8,003 nt of DNA, from the NCBI GenBank assembly GCA_964352225.1, contig CAYGRM010000316.1, positions 1 through 8,003 of the forward strand. Reading direction: 5' to 3'. The DNA comes from CAJQQY01 sp964352225 (lineage in GTDB: Bacteria > Bacteroidota > Bacteroidia > Chitinophagales > Saprospiraceae). Position 1 is the stretch's first letter. Every line of letters begins with the position of its first letter. Of this stretch, positions 1 through 6,274 are shown in pieces. The notes below the pieces were generated by a model, which made no database searches, was not told where the DNA came from, and saw only the letters and a program-made list of their open reading frames with translations. The position numbers were made by a program, and so were the translations under genes.

Positions 1-1119
1 AGCTAATTCTTCGAGTAGTTTTGCTCGTTTTTTTCCCTTCACAGTTCCTGAAAGAAAACCAACTTTGATATCCAATCCTTCCACATATTCGGTAATTCCA
101 ATCTCATGCTGACGAGCTAAAATTTCAGTTGGAGCCATCAAGCAAGCTTGAAATCCATTGTCCAAAGCCATCAACATAGACATCAAACCAACCATCGTTT
201 TTCCACTTCCAACATCACCTTGCAGCAAGCGATTCATCTGTACTCCTGTTCCTAGGTCTTTTCTAATTTCTTTTAAAACTCGCTTTTGTGCACCCGTTAA
301 TTCGAAGGGAAGTTTCTCTTTAAAAAACCGATTGAAGTTTTCTCCAATTGTGCTAAAGACATGTCCACGTACCGAATCCTTTCGTCGCCTTCGAATTTGT
401 AAAAGTCTTAATTGTAAAAAAAACAACTCTTCAAATTTTAAGCGATTGGTAGCTCGATCTAGGTCTCTTTGATTTTTGGGAAAATGAATATCAACCAGCG
501 CTTTGAAGTGCGGAGGAAATTTAAATTTTGCTAAAATATAATCTGGTAAATTTTCAGGCAAATCTGACGGAGCGATTTTCTCCATCAAAGTCATCATCAA
601 CTTTCGACGACCTTTAGCATCTAAACCTTTGGCATTTAACTTATCGGTACTTGGATAAACTGGGGCAAAGGAACTCGCTTTCCCAGCAGTTTCTACATTC
701 AATTCTTCAATCTCAGGATGCGGAATATTTACTTGCCCTCGAAAAGAATTTACTTTTCCATACACCACGTACTCCTTCCCTATTACTAAGTTTTTTTCCA
801 AAAAATACACCCCTTTAAACCATACCAATTCAATCACTCCAGTATCATCTCGAAATCGCCCCACCAATCTTTTGGCTCGACCCTCGCCTTTCGTTTCCAA
901 TCTTCGAAGGACACCCTTAAGTTGCACCGCATTACTTTCATTGTTGATGTCTCGAATTTTGTGAAACTTAGTTTTATCCACATATCGAAAAGGAAAAGAT
1001 CGCAACAAATCACCAAAAGTGTGAATCCCCAATTCTTTTTTGAGCATATCGCCCTTCACCGGCCCTACGCCTTTGAGGTATTCAATTGGACTATCTAATG
1101 TATTGCGAAGATTACTCAT
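1..1119 (-). CDS. recG: ATP-dependent DNA helicase RecG, N-terminal part (runs off the left edge)
   Basis: RecG unwinds branched DNA, remodels stalled replication forks and drives branch migration of recombination intermediates. The frame is open from the ATG at 1117-1119 to base 1, giving 373 residues, roughly the first half of a protein usually about 700 long. Near the N-terminus is the helix-hairpin-like segment YLKGVGPVKGDML (residues 14-26), typical of RecG. It is followed by the wedge/OB-fold region (roughly 50-170, including FPFRYVDKT), which grips the junction. The helicase core begins with Walker A QGDVGSGKT (K307, T308) and continues with motif Ia APTEILARQH (329-338). The last residues, GFLSGTVKGKKR and onward, also match the family. 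The DEAH box and second RecA lobe lie outside the window. The frame agrees at both ends and at Walker A, so there is no sign of a net frameshift. The start is only 21 bp from a palindromic repeat, so the promoter must lie within or beyond that element. Confidence 0.96.
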   Translation of the reverse strand, partial: MSNLRNTLDSPIEYLKGVGPVKGDMLKKELGIHTFGDLLRSFPFRYVDKTKFHKIRDINNESNAVQLKGVLRRLETKGEGRAKRLVGRFRDDTGVIELVWFKGVYFLEKNLVIGKEYVVYGKVNSFRGQVNIPHPEIEELNVETAGKASSFAPVYPSTDKLNAKGLDAKGRRKLMMTLMEKIAPSDLPENLPDYILAKFKFPPHFKALVDIHFPKNQRDLDRATNRLKFEELFFLQLRLLQIRRRRKDSVRGHVFSTIGENFNRFFKEKLPFELTGAQKRVLKEIRKDLGTGVQMNRLLQGDVGSGKTMVGLMSMLMALDNGFQACLMAPTEILARQHEIGITEYVEGLDIKVGFLSGTVKGKKRAKLLEELA

Positions 1120-1131
1120 ATATATTTTTTG

Positions 1132-1268
1132 AAGAGACTGGGAATATCGAACAAGGAATGTCCAATTTGGAAGTTTGACGATACTTGTTTAACCCATGCG
1201 AAATTTTGTCAAACTTCTCATTTCTAAATTCCTTGTTCGATATTCGATATTCCAATCCCTGACTCCTT
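1132..1268. repeat. Long imperfect palindrome between recG and rbfA, probably an interspersed repeat
   Basis: Seen directly: ATATCGAACAAGGAAT at 1144-1159 pairs perfectly with ATTCCTTGTTCGATAT at 1228-1243. After a symmetrical 11+11-base internal loop, AAGTTTGAC (1171-1179) pairs with GTCAAACTT (1208-1216), leaving a 28-base loop. The right arm carries an extra copy of the unit TCGATAT (TTCGATATTCGATATTCC), so the two arms can slip against each other. Weaker similarity extends outward (GACTGGGA on the left against TCAGGGA on the reversed right arm). There is no ORF in it. From memory, repeats built on GATATTCGATATTC and AACAAGGAAT are common in intergenic DNA of Bacteroidota, which suggests a REP/MITE-like mobile repeat. 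A purely structural RNA or a recG leader is the alternative. Confidence 0.7.
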
Positions 1269-1307
1269 TTTTATGCAAATAAAAAGAGGTTTATCGAACT
1301 TTCAAAA

Positions 1308-1338
1308 TTGGTTTCCTGTTCGGTTATCAATATCTTTG
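1308..1338 (+). promoter_or_regulatory. Bacteroidota-type promoter for rbfA
   Basis: TTG at 1308-1310 is followed, after exactly 20 bases, by TATCTTTG at 1331-1338. This fits the Bacteroidota primary sigma factor pattern of a -33 TTG and a -7 TAnnTTTG separated by about 19-21 bases. Transcription would begin near 1345 and leave a leader of about 110 bases before the rbfA ATG. It lies outside the palindromic element, on the rbfA side. Assignment is by motif only. Confidence 0.55.
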
Positions 1339-1357
1339 CGAAAATTATTTTTTTCAA

Positions 1358-1386
1358 TGAAACATCTGAATTATTTGAATGTTTCA
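1358..1386 (+). promoter_or_regulatory. Perfect hairpin in the predicted rbfA leader
   Basis: TGAAACAT (1358-1365) and ATGTTTCA (1379-1386) form a perfect 8-bp stem around a 13-base AT-rich loop, about 13 bases after the predicted transcription start and 70 bases before the rbfA start. The same stretch contains an ATG at 1357 opening a 26-codon frame that ends at 1437. No known leader family is recognised. It might affect mRNA stability or translation, but in DNA this AT-rich the stem could be chance. Confidence 0.25.
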
Positions 1387-1455
1387 GAGAGTATTTTATT
1401 GAAAAATCAAAAATCCGTTTTTAGGCAAATAAACTAAAAACTTAAAATTAGAATA

Positions 1456-1842
1456 ATGAAAAAAGAAAATAAGCGGCAACAGCAAATGGGCGAATTGGTT
1501 CGAAGAGAATTTAGCGTGGTGTTGCAAGAATTAGGCGGTTATATTTATGGACACGAAATTATGGTAACCGTAACTCAGGTAAAAGTAACTGCTGATTTTG
1601 GTTTGGCAAAAATTTATCTCAGCATTTTTAATACTGAAAATAAACAAGCGGTTCTTTTGCTAATGGAACGAGAAACTAATCGTTTAAAAGCAGGTTTGGC
1701 CAATCGAATTCGAAAAAAAGTTCGGCGGATGCCAAATATCGCTTTTTACATTGATGAAACTTTGGACGAAATGTATCGAGTAGCCGATTTGTTTAATCGA
1801 TTGGAAAAAGATAATCAGTTGGGAAAAGAGGAAGAAGAATAA
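1456..1842 (+). CDS. rbfA: Ribosome-binding factor A
   Basis: RbfA binds the immature 30S subunit near the 5' end of 16S rRNA, helps the final maturation steps, and matters most in the cold. The 128-residue product has the usual length and a single type-II KH-like domain. The N-terminal helix (MGELVRREFSVVLQELG, residues 11-27) carries the conserved Arg-rich start. It is followed by the strands IMVTVTQVKVTADFGLAKIYLSI, the helix ending in RLKAGLANRIRKKV, and the family-typical R-x-P-x-I-x-F segment RRMPNIAFYIDETLDEMYRV (about 90-109). The C-terminus is acidic. The start is preceded by an A-rich stretch (AAAACTTAAAATTAGAATA) instead of a Shine-Dalgarno site, as expected in Bacteroidota. It is divergent from recG, and the DinB-like gene follows after 81 bp. 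Confidence 0.93.
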   Translation: MKKENKRQQQMGELVRREFSVVLQELGGYIYGHEIMVTVTQVKVTADFGLAKIYLSIFNTENKQAVLLLMERETNRLKAGLANRIRKKVRRMPNIAFYIDETLDEMYRVADLFNRLEKDNQLGKEEEE

Positions 1843-1856
1843 AATCTATCGCATGG

Positions 1857-1907
1857 TGAACTATGAGTAACGAGTGATTTTCCGCAAAACTCATCGCTCA
1901 TAGTTCA
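1857..1907. repeat. Palindromic repeat between rbfA and the DinB-like gene
   Basis: TGAACTATGAG (1857-1867) pairs perfectly with CTCATAGTTCA (1897-1907). Inside, CGAGTGATTTT (1871-1881) pairs imperfectly with AAAACTCATCG (1886-1896) around the 4-base loop CCGC, leaving TAA (1868-1870) bulged. The arms are made of short variants of the unit (A)CTATGAG / CGATGAG / CGAGTGA, as in the degenerate ACTCATAACTCATA-type intergenic repeats I recall from Bacteroidota genomes. There is no T-tract after the stem, so it is not a classical terminator, but a transcript crossing it would fold here. Confidence 0.6.
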
Positions 1908-1923
1908 TCACTATAATACGCTC

Positions 1924-2400
1924 ATGCAAAAAGAAATTTCCAGGCTTGTAGATATGTTTAGCTCAGCAGCCCATGGTAAAACATGGCATGGACAATCTGT
2001 TTGGGAGACTTTGCAAAATATTACAGCTGAAGAAGCTGCGGTTCATCCAATTCCAGAGAGTCACTCTATTTGGGATTACCTTTTACACATCATCAATTGG
2101 CGAGACTATGCTATTCGGACTTTGTTAGATGACCAACCTTATATCGTCGATCTGAATACTGAAAAGGATTGGACGACGATTGCGGATTTTTCACCAGAAG
2201 CATGGGAGGCAACTTTGGAATTATATAAAACTAGTACAGAGGAATTATCTGAGGCGATAAAAACTATCGATGACTCCAAGTTAGAAGAGGTCGTTCCCGA
2301 GCATAAATTTTCTTATTACACTTTATTACATGGCGTGATTCAGCATGATATTTATCACTCAGGACAAATTGTTTTATTGAAAAAAATGTTAAAAAAATAA
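1924..2400 (+). CDS. DinB-family four-helix-bundle metalloprotein
   Basis: This 158-residue protein has the length and pattern of the DinB/YfiT-like superfamily: four-helix bundles with a metal site made of three histidines, several of which are thiol-dependent S-transferases. The likely ligands are H55 (in the helix HSIWDYLLHIINWRD, residues 47-61) and H141 and H145 (QHDIYHSGQI, 140-149). The spacing HxxxH near the C-terminus and the following SGQI are hallmarks of the family. There is no signal peptide, so it is cytosolic. It follows rbfA by 81 bp, and a palindromic repeat fills that gap, so it may be co-transcribed. It ends 15 bp from the convergent stop of the di-heme cytochrome gene. Substrate and exact reaction cannot be told from the sequence; the name DinB reflects homology, not a proven DNA-damage role. 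Confidence 0.85.
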   Translation: MQKEISRLVDMFSSAAHGKTWHGQSVWETLQNITAEEAAVHPIPESHSIWDYLLHIINWRDYAIRTLLDDQPYIVDLNTEKDWTTIADFSPEAWEATLELYKTSTEELSEAIKTIDDSKLEEVVPEHKFSYYTLLHGVIQHDIYHSGQIVLLKKMLKK

Positions 2401-2415
2401 TCCTCCTCCTAAAAA

Positions 2416-3846
2416 TTACAACGTTTTCAAATACTCAATCAAATTCCTCCTTTCTTCCTCCGTCAAATCATCTGCATAAGTATGTCCTTGATTCCCATAA
2501 CCAGGCAATGAGGTATCATAAATTAATGAACTTCCGGTAATTGTTTCTATGGTATATTTCCATCCTACTTTTTCATGATCATATTCTGACGCTGCGGTGC
2601 TGAAAGATCGTTTCCATTTATCAGGACGTTGCGAACTATTCATTAAATCATCTAAAGTTGGAACTGAACCATTGTGCAAGTACGGAGCAGTTGCCCATAT
2701 TCCATCCAAAGGTGGAGCCATGTATCCATTTTCAGCTTTCAAATAGGCAGCATTTTCTCCTTTGCTAAACCAACTCGAATTATACCAACTCACAAAATAC
2801 GAATAAGCAAAATTACTACTCACCAAATATGGATCAGTTCCCACTTCATCAACCGAAACTAATAAGTTAGGATACGATTCATTTGCTCCATAAGAACCAT
2901 GGCAAGTCGCACATTTTTCATTAAATAAATTTTCACCAGCCAATGCTCTCGTAGCATCAATTCCTTCGGGATACTCTGGCGCTTCCAATGAAAAAATATA
3001 AGCTAACACATCATCAAAATTATTATCAATCTCTCTTGCCTTGGTAGAATCCGATGCTGCCAATCCATTGGACGCAATCATAATTCTAGCAAAATCTCCA
3101 CGACCTAATCCACTATAAAACATCGAGTTTTTCTTTTTCAAAAGCCACCATGCTGGAACATCCGTAGGAATTACTTCATCCGTAATTGGCAGCTGTGGTT
3201 CACCCAGCCATGATAAGTCATGCTTATTAATATGAGCGTAAAGAGTAACCGCTAATTTATCCGCAGAATTCACACCTCTCACCTTAGTCATTACATTATC
3301 CGCTACAGCGTGAATCCCTCGACTATAAGAGGCATATGCTTCCCACTCTGGAGATTCTTGACCATATAACAAAGTCAAAGTTTGATCAACTAAATTAATA
3401 TTAGTTGCTGGGTTTAAGGTGTAATCGGTTACCGCATTTCCAAGCCCCATCACCAATTCTCCATTCAATGTTTGAGCATGACAAGTCAGGCAATTTGAAG
3501 TAACTATTCGAATTCCATTGGGAGCAGTCACCGCAGTTTCAGAATATCTAACATTGGCATTATCCCCCGTTCTATTGAGTCGATTCGATCCTTGTCCTGT
3601 AAAACCTAAATACAAATCTACCGGCACGCCACTATCAATATAATCACCATAAACTAAATATTTGTACCCTGCATCTGGATCACCATTTCGTTGACTTGAA
3701 GGTGGAATAAATTTGAATTTTTCGACAGGTTCCTCGACTATCGGATCATCGATAGAATTGGAAGAAATTGGCGAATCTTTTTTACAAGCTGAAAGAAAAA
3801 TAAGGGTGAATAAGACAATTAAAAAAAGGTATTTTTTGGTCCCCAT
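2416..3846 (-). CDS. Di-heme c-type cytochrome lipoprotein, RoxA/MauG/CCP-like
   Basis: An exported, membrane-anchored electron-transfer or peroxidase-like protein of 476 residues. The N-terminus is a lipoprotein signal peptide (KKYLFLIVLFTLIFLSAC) with lipobox LSAC and lipidated C21, followed by a low-complexity acidic/Pro linker to about residue 45. There are two heme-c sites: C119-L-T-C122-H123 and C312-A-T-C315-H316. The first sits in a long N-terminal domain rich in aromatic residues. The C-terminal cytochrome domain contains MAPPLDGIWATAPYLHNGSV (376-395), then a PGYGNQGHTYADDLTEEE segment and EYLKTL at the end. That combination resembles the rubber oxygenase RoxA and related MauG/di-heme peroxidase proteins. 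Whether it is a peroxidase, an oxygenase or a plain electron carrier cannot be decided from sequence. It stands alone, with 210 bp upstream and a convergent neighbour downstream. The ATG at 3844-3846 places the signal peptide correctly. Confidence 0.85.
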   Translation of the reverse strand: MGTKKYLFLIVLFTLIFLSACKKDSPISSNSIDDPIVEEPVEKFKFIPPSSQRNGDPDAGYKYLVYGDYIDSGVPVDLYLGFTGQGSNRLNRTGDNANVRYSETAVTAPNGIRIVTSNCLTCHAQTLNGELVMGLGNAVTDYTLNPATNINLVDQTLTLLYGQESPEWEAYASYSRGIHAVADNVMTKVRGVNSADKLAVTLYAHINKHDLSWLGEPQLPITDEVIPTDVPAWWLLKKKNSMFYSGLGRGDFARIMIASNGLAASDSTKAREIDNNFDDVLAYIFSLEAPEYPEGIDATRALAGENLFNEKCATCHGSYGANESYPNLLVSVDEVGTDPYLVSSNFAYSYFVSWYNSSWFSKGENAAYLKAENGYMAPPLDGIWATAPYLHNGSVPTLDDLMNSSQRPDKWKRSFSTAASEYDHEKVGWKYTIETITGSSLIYDTSLPGYGNQGHTYADDLTEEERRNLIEYLKTL

Positions 3847-3946
3847 GGATGTGTTGTTAGAATTTTTTTAGACTAGTCGGTAGAGGGGATTTGGGCTGTC
3901 ACATTTAAATATTAGTTTCAAAAGGAGGTGTGTAAATTAGTCATTG

Positions 3947-3977
3947 GGAAGATAATAGTCAACTGTGACGGTACAAA
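3947..3977 (-). promoter_or_regulatory. Possible promoter for the di-heme cytochrome gene
   Basis: On the minus strand TTTG (3974-3977) is followed after 19 bases by TATCTTCC (3947-3954). Spacing and the first six bases fit the -33/-7 Bacteroidota pattern, but the last two bases of the -7 box deviate. It would give a leader of about 95 bases. The rest of the 210-bp gap holds no gene. A strong-looking AAGGAGGTG at 3921-3929 on the plus strand has no credible coding frame after it. Confidence 0.25.
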
Positions 3978-4002
3978 GAATTAGCCAAACAAGGGTTTTG
4001 AT

Positions 4003-4036
4003 CTACCTATTTTTAAAAATACCAGATTGAAGGTAG
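4003..4036 (-). terminator. Weak inverted repeat after the SDR gene, possible transcription end
   Basis: About 20 bases past the SDR stop codon, CTACCT (4003-4008) and AGGTAG (4031-4036) form a 6-bp inverted repeat. The interval also contains the self-complementary AT palindrome TATTTTTAAAAATA (4008-4021). Its position, at the end of the four-gene minus-strand run, suits a terminator. The stem is short, mostly AT and lacks a clear U-tract after it, so this is only a candidate. Confidence 0.25.
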
Positions 4037-4056
4037 TTATTTGATAAGTAATAAAA

Positions 4057-5100
4057 TTAATTTGTAATTAACTGATTTACAGGCAAATAAGTCGAATTTT
4101 CATTATTATCGAGCGCTTCTAGAAACAATCGACCTGTTTCCTTAATCGTCTGTTCGATTGGAGTATATTTGAAGTTAAATGTATCAACTGACTTTTGATT
4201 TTCGTAAATCCAGGTTCTAAAGGAATTTTCTACTGTTTCTTTGGTCACTAAAGCAGAGGATCCTGTAATTCTAGACCGAAGCCATTCTACTCGCCAAGCC
4301 AATTGTCCCAAAATCGGATTTAGCGCAATACTTGGACGTTTTTTATTGATCGAATCAGCGATCATTTCGAACACTTTTTTATAGCTCACATTCTCTCCAT
4401 TAGCAATCACTTTTTCGCCAATCATCTCACTTTCCATCAGCTCAATCATGAGTCGGCTCACATCCCGAACATCAACAAAACCAGTTCCACCAATCCCATA
4501 AAATTTATTACCATTATTTATTTTGGAAAAAAAACTTGCCGAGCCTTCCGCCCAAAATCCAGCTCCTAAAATGATCGAAGGGTTAATAATACTTGCCCGT
4601 AATCCTTCCGCCATACCTCGCCAAACTTCTTGCTCTGACAAATATTTTGAAATGCCGTACTCTGAATTAAAGTTACTTTTCTCCCACTTCGTTTTTTCAC
4701 TAATCACTTTCAATCGCTTCCTTCTTCCAAGTGCGGCAATCGAACTGACATGAACCAATTTTTCAATATTATTTTCCAAAGCCAAATTCACCACATTAGC
4801 TGTCCCTTGAATATTTACTTGATACATCCTTTTTCGATGCTTAGCTTCAAAAGATACCATCGCCGCTGAATGATAAATTTGCTTCACTCCTTCCATCGCT
4901 TTTTCCAATCCTTTTACATCTAAAACATCACATTCCATCCAATGAATTTTATCTTCAATTGGCTTAACTAAATCCATTTTACTAGTCGCTCGTCGAATTG
5001 CAAATATATTGTTATAACCCTTTTGCACTAAGTAGCGCAAAAGATAAGAACCCAAAAATCCCGTTCCTCCGGTGACTAATATTTTTTTGTTGACGTCCAT
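4057..5100 (-). CDS. NAD(P)-dependent epimerase/dehydratase-like extended SDR
   Basis: A cytosolic Rossmann-fold oxidoreductase of 347 residues, the usual size of extended short-chain dehydrogenases. The dinucleotide-binding motif TGGTGFLG (residues 10-17) opens the first beta-alpha unit. CDV (57-59) and HSAAMVSF (77-84) are family positions that contact the cofactor. The catalytic set is S119/S120 (VHVSSIAALG) with Y148-x3-K152 (YGISK). NPSIILGAG (about 173-181) is the typical post-catalytic loop that shapes the substrate site. The closest resemblance is to the dihydroflavonol-4-reductase-like branch (sugar, steroid or flavonoid-type ketone/alcohol substrates), but the substrate cannot be named. 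The RR(A)TSK segment at 36-41 after the second strand suggests NADP rather than NAD; this is an inference. It begins 43 bp after anmK on the same strand and probably shares its transcript. Confidence 0.88.
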   Translation of the reverse strand: MDVNKKILVTGGTGFLGSYLLRYLVQKGYNNIFAIRRATSKMDLVKPIEDKIHWMECDVLDVKGLEKAMEGVKQIYHSAAMVSFEAKHRKRMYQVNIQGTANVVNLALENNIEKLVHVSSIAALGRRKRLKVISEKTKWEKSNFNSEYGISKYLSEQEVWRGMAEGLRASIINPSIILGAGFWAEGSASFFSKINNGNKFYGIGGTGFVDVRDVSRLMIELMESEMIGEKVIANGENVSYKKVFEMIADSINKKRPSIALNPILGQLAWRVEWLRSRITGSSALVTKETVENSFRTWIYENQKSVDTFNFKYTPIEQTIKETGRLFLEALDNNENSTYLPVNQLITN

Positions 5101-5143
5101 ATTTTTTGAATCTCGAATGCTTATTTCTTAATCGATATTCATC

Positions 5144-6274
5144 TTATTTTTTTCCATGATAAATCGCTCCTCCAATCGTATCCCTCCTTGCCCCAGTTAC
5201 ACTTGCCAAACAATTCGGAATATTTTCCATTCTCAGCACTCCCAAAAGTGCCATCAAAATCGCTTCTTTAAATGCAACCGTTTCCTTTTTTGGAATCACA
5301 ATTTCAAGATCAATTTTCTCTTTAAAAAGTTCTTGCATTCGTGCCATCAAAAATGAATTAAAAACACCTCCACCTGTTGCCAGCATTTGATACTTTTCTT
5401 TTGTAAGTCCTTCATTATCAATGATTTGAAGTACAGACAAAACAGTCTGTGTTGCCAATTGTTCAACTGCTGTTCGCATTCGATTTTCAACCGATTCGGG
5501 AAACTCTCGATACTTCTTCAAAAGATTTTGAACGACCCATTGATTGTCTAAAGATTTCGGATATTTTCGTGAAAAATAATCTATCGAGTTTACCTCTTCT
5601 AACAATGCTTTTACAACTTCTCCCTGAGCTGCGATTATTCCACCTTCATCATATTCTTGATTCATCAATACCGCCAGACCATTCAAAACTTGATTGGCTC
5701 CACCAATGTCAAACGCAATCATTTTTCCATGGACATTACAACTAATATTGGCAATTCCTCCAAGGTTAAGATAAAAATCATATCCTTCAAAAAGGTATTT
5801 ATCCGCAGCAGGAGCCAAAGGGGTTCCCTCCCCTCCTATCGCAATATCTTGGGTTCGAAAATCAGAAATCACCGTCAAACCTGTCGTGGCAGCCAAGGCT
5901 CCCCCATCTCCAATTTGGGCAGTCATTCGCTTATCTGGATAATGAAAAATGGTGTGACCATGCGAAGCAATAAAATCTGGAATTACCTTACCTGCCTGCC
6001 GGACAGGCAGGTTCCGACTCATAAAGTCAATCACTAATTCACCTAGATAGTGCCCAAAATAGGCATGTGTTTTTGCATAAATTAACGCACTCTGAACAGG
6101 CAAATGAGCCAAGCGGCTTTGCCACATTTCAGAAAAAGGGATCGTCTCTGCTTGGAGTAATTCCCACTTTGAAATAGATTCATTTTCTACATCAAATTTA
6201 CAATAGGCAATATCCAAACCATCGAGCGAACTACCCGACATCAAACCAATTGCGTTGTAAGTTTTTAGAGACAT
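5144..6274 (-). CDS. anmK: Anhydro-N-acetylmuramic acid kinase
   Basis: AnmK hydrolyses the 1,6-anhydro ring of anhMurNAc and phosphorylates it to MurNAc-6-phosphate, recycling peptidoglycan fragments in the cytosol. The 376-residue product shows the family signatures in order: GLMSGSSLDGLD (10-21, phosphate/ATP binding), IASHGHTIFHYP (102-113), QIGDGGALA (120-128), DFRTQDIAIGGEGTPLAP (138-155), NLGGIANIS (170-178), FDIGGANQVLN (188-198, D189 being the likely catalytic aspartate), ATGGGVFN (299-306) and the C-terminal SVTGARRDTIGGA. All key positions look intact. One oddity is that residues 89-95 (LPVRQAG) are encoded by a GC-rich palindrome that looks like an in-frame insertion in a surface loop just before the PDFIASHG strand. 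The start overlaps the stop of the upstream cytochrome gene by one base (TAATG), implying coupled translation. No MurNAc-6-P etherase gene (murQ) is in the window. Confidence 0.95.
   Translation of the reverse strand: MSLKTYNAIGLMSGSSLDGLDIAYCKFDVENESISKWELLQAETIPFSEMWQSRLAHLPVQSALIYAKTHAYFGHYLGELVIDFMSRNLPVRQAGKVIPDFIASHGHTIFHYPDKRMTAQIGDGGALAATTGLTVISDFRTQDIAIGGEGTPLAPAADKYLFEGYDFYLNLGGIANISCNVHGKMIAFDIGGANQVLNGLAVLMNQEYDEGGIIAAQGEVVKALLEEVNSIDYFSRKYPKSLDNQWVVQNLLKKYREFPESVENRMRTAVEQLATQTVLSVLQIIDNEGLTKEKYQMLATGGGVFNSFLMARMQELFKEKIDLEIVIPKKETVAFKEAILMALLGVLRMENIPNCLASVTGARRDTIGGAIYHGKK
5990..6012. repeat. GC-rich palindromic repeat inserted in frame within anmK
   Basis: ACCTGCCTG (5990-5998) and CAGGCAGGT (6004-6012) form a perfect 9-bp stem around the 5-base loop CCGGA. 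It is far more GC-rich than the surrounding anmK sequence. Read on the gene strand it codes for L-P-V-R-Q-A-G (anmK residues 89-95), with its first two bases completing the codon of N88. I recall almost identical palindromes (ACCTGCCTGCCGGCAGGCAGGT type), and the matching peptides PVRQAG or LPDRQAG, scattered through Bacteroidota genomes and proteins. I therefore call it a dispersed repeat that has landed in a coding region. Confidence 0.75.

Noticed and set aside
158..472. Plus-strand open frame of 104 codons
   Set aside because: It lies entirely antisense to the well-supported recG frame, has no family features, and its composition is that of a complement of a real gene.
834..1016. Minus-strand open frame of 60 codons
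   Set aside because: It is an alternative frame of the same strand as recG, inside the wedge domain. The recG frame is continuous there, so no second gene is needed.
1357..1437. A 26-codon frame upstream of rbfA (starts MKHLNYLNVSES)
   Set aside because: No similarity or initiation signal supports it as a gene. It is kept only as part of the leader observation.
3921..3929. Strong Shine-Dalgarno-like AAGGAGGTG on the plus strand
   Set aside because: No ATG or sizeable frame follows at a usable distance, and Bacteroidota rarely depend on such sites. It is probably chance.
4523..4753. Plus-strand open frame of 76 codons
   Set aside because: It is antisense to the SDR catalytic region, with no recognisable motif.
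5449..6037. Two overlapping plus-strand open frames (98 and 126 codons)
   Set aside because: They are shadows of anmK on the opposite strand. The second ends in CLPDRQ, which is only the other strand of the palindrome at 5990-6012.
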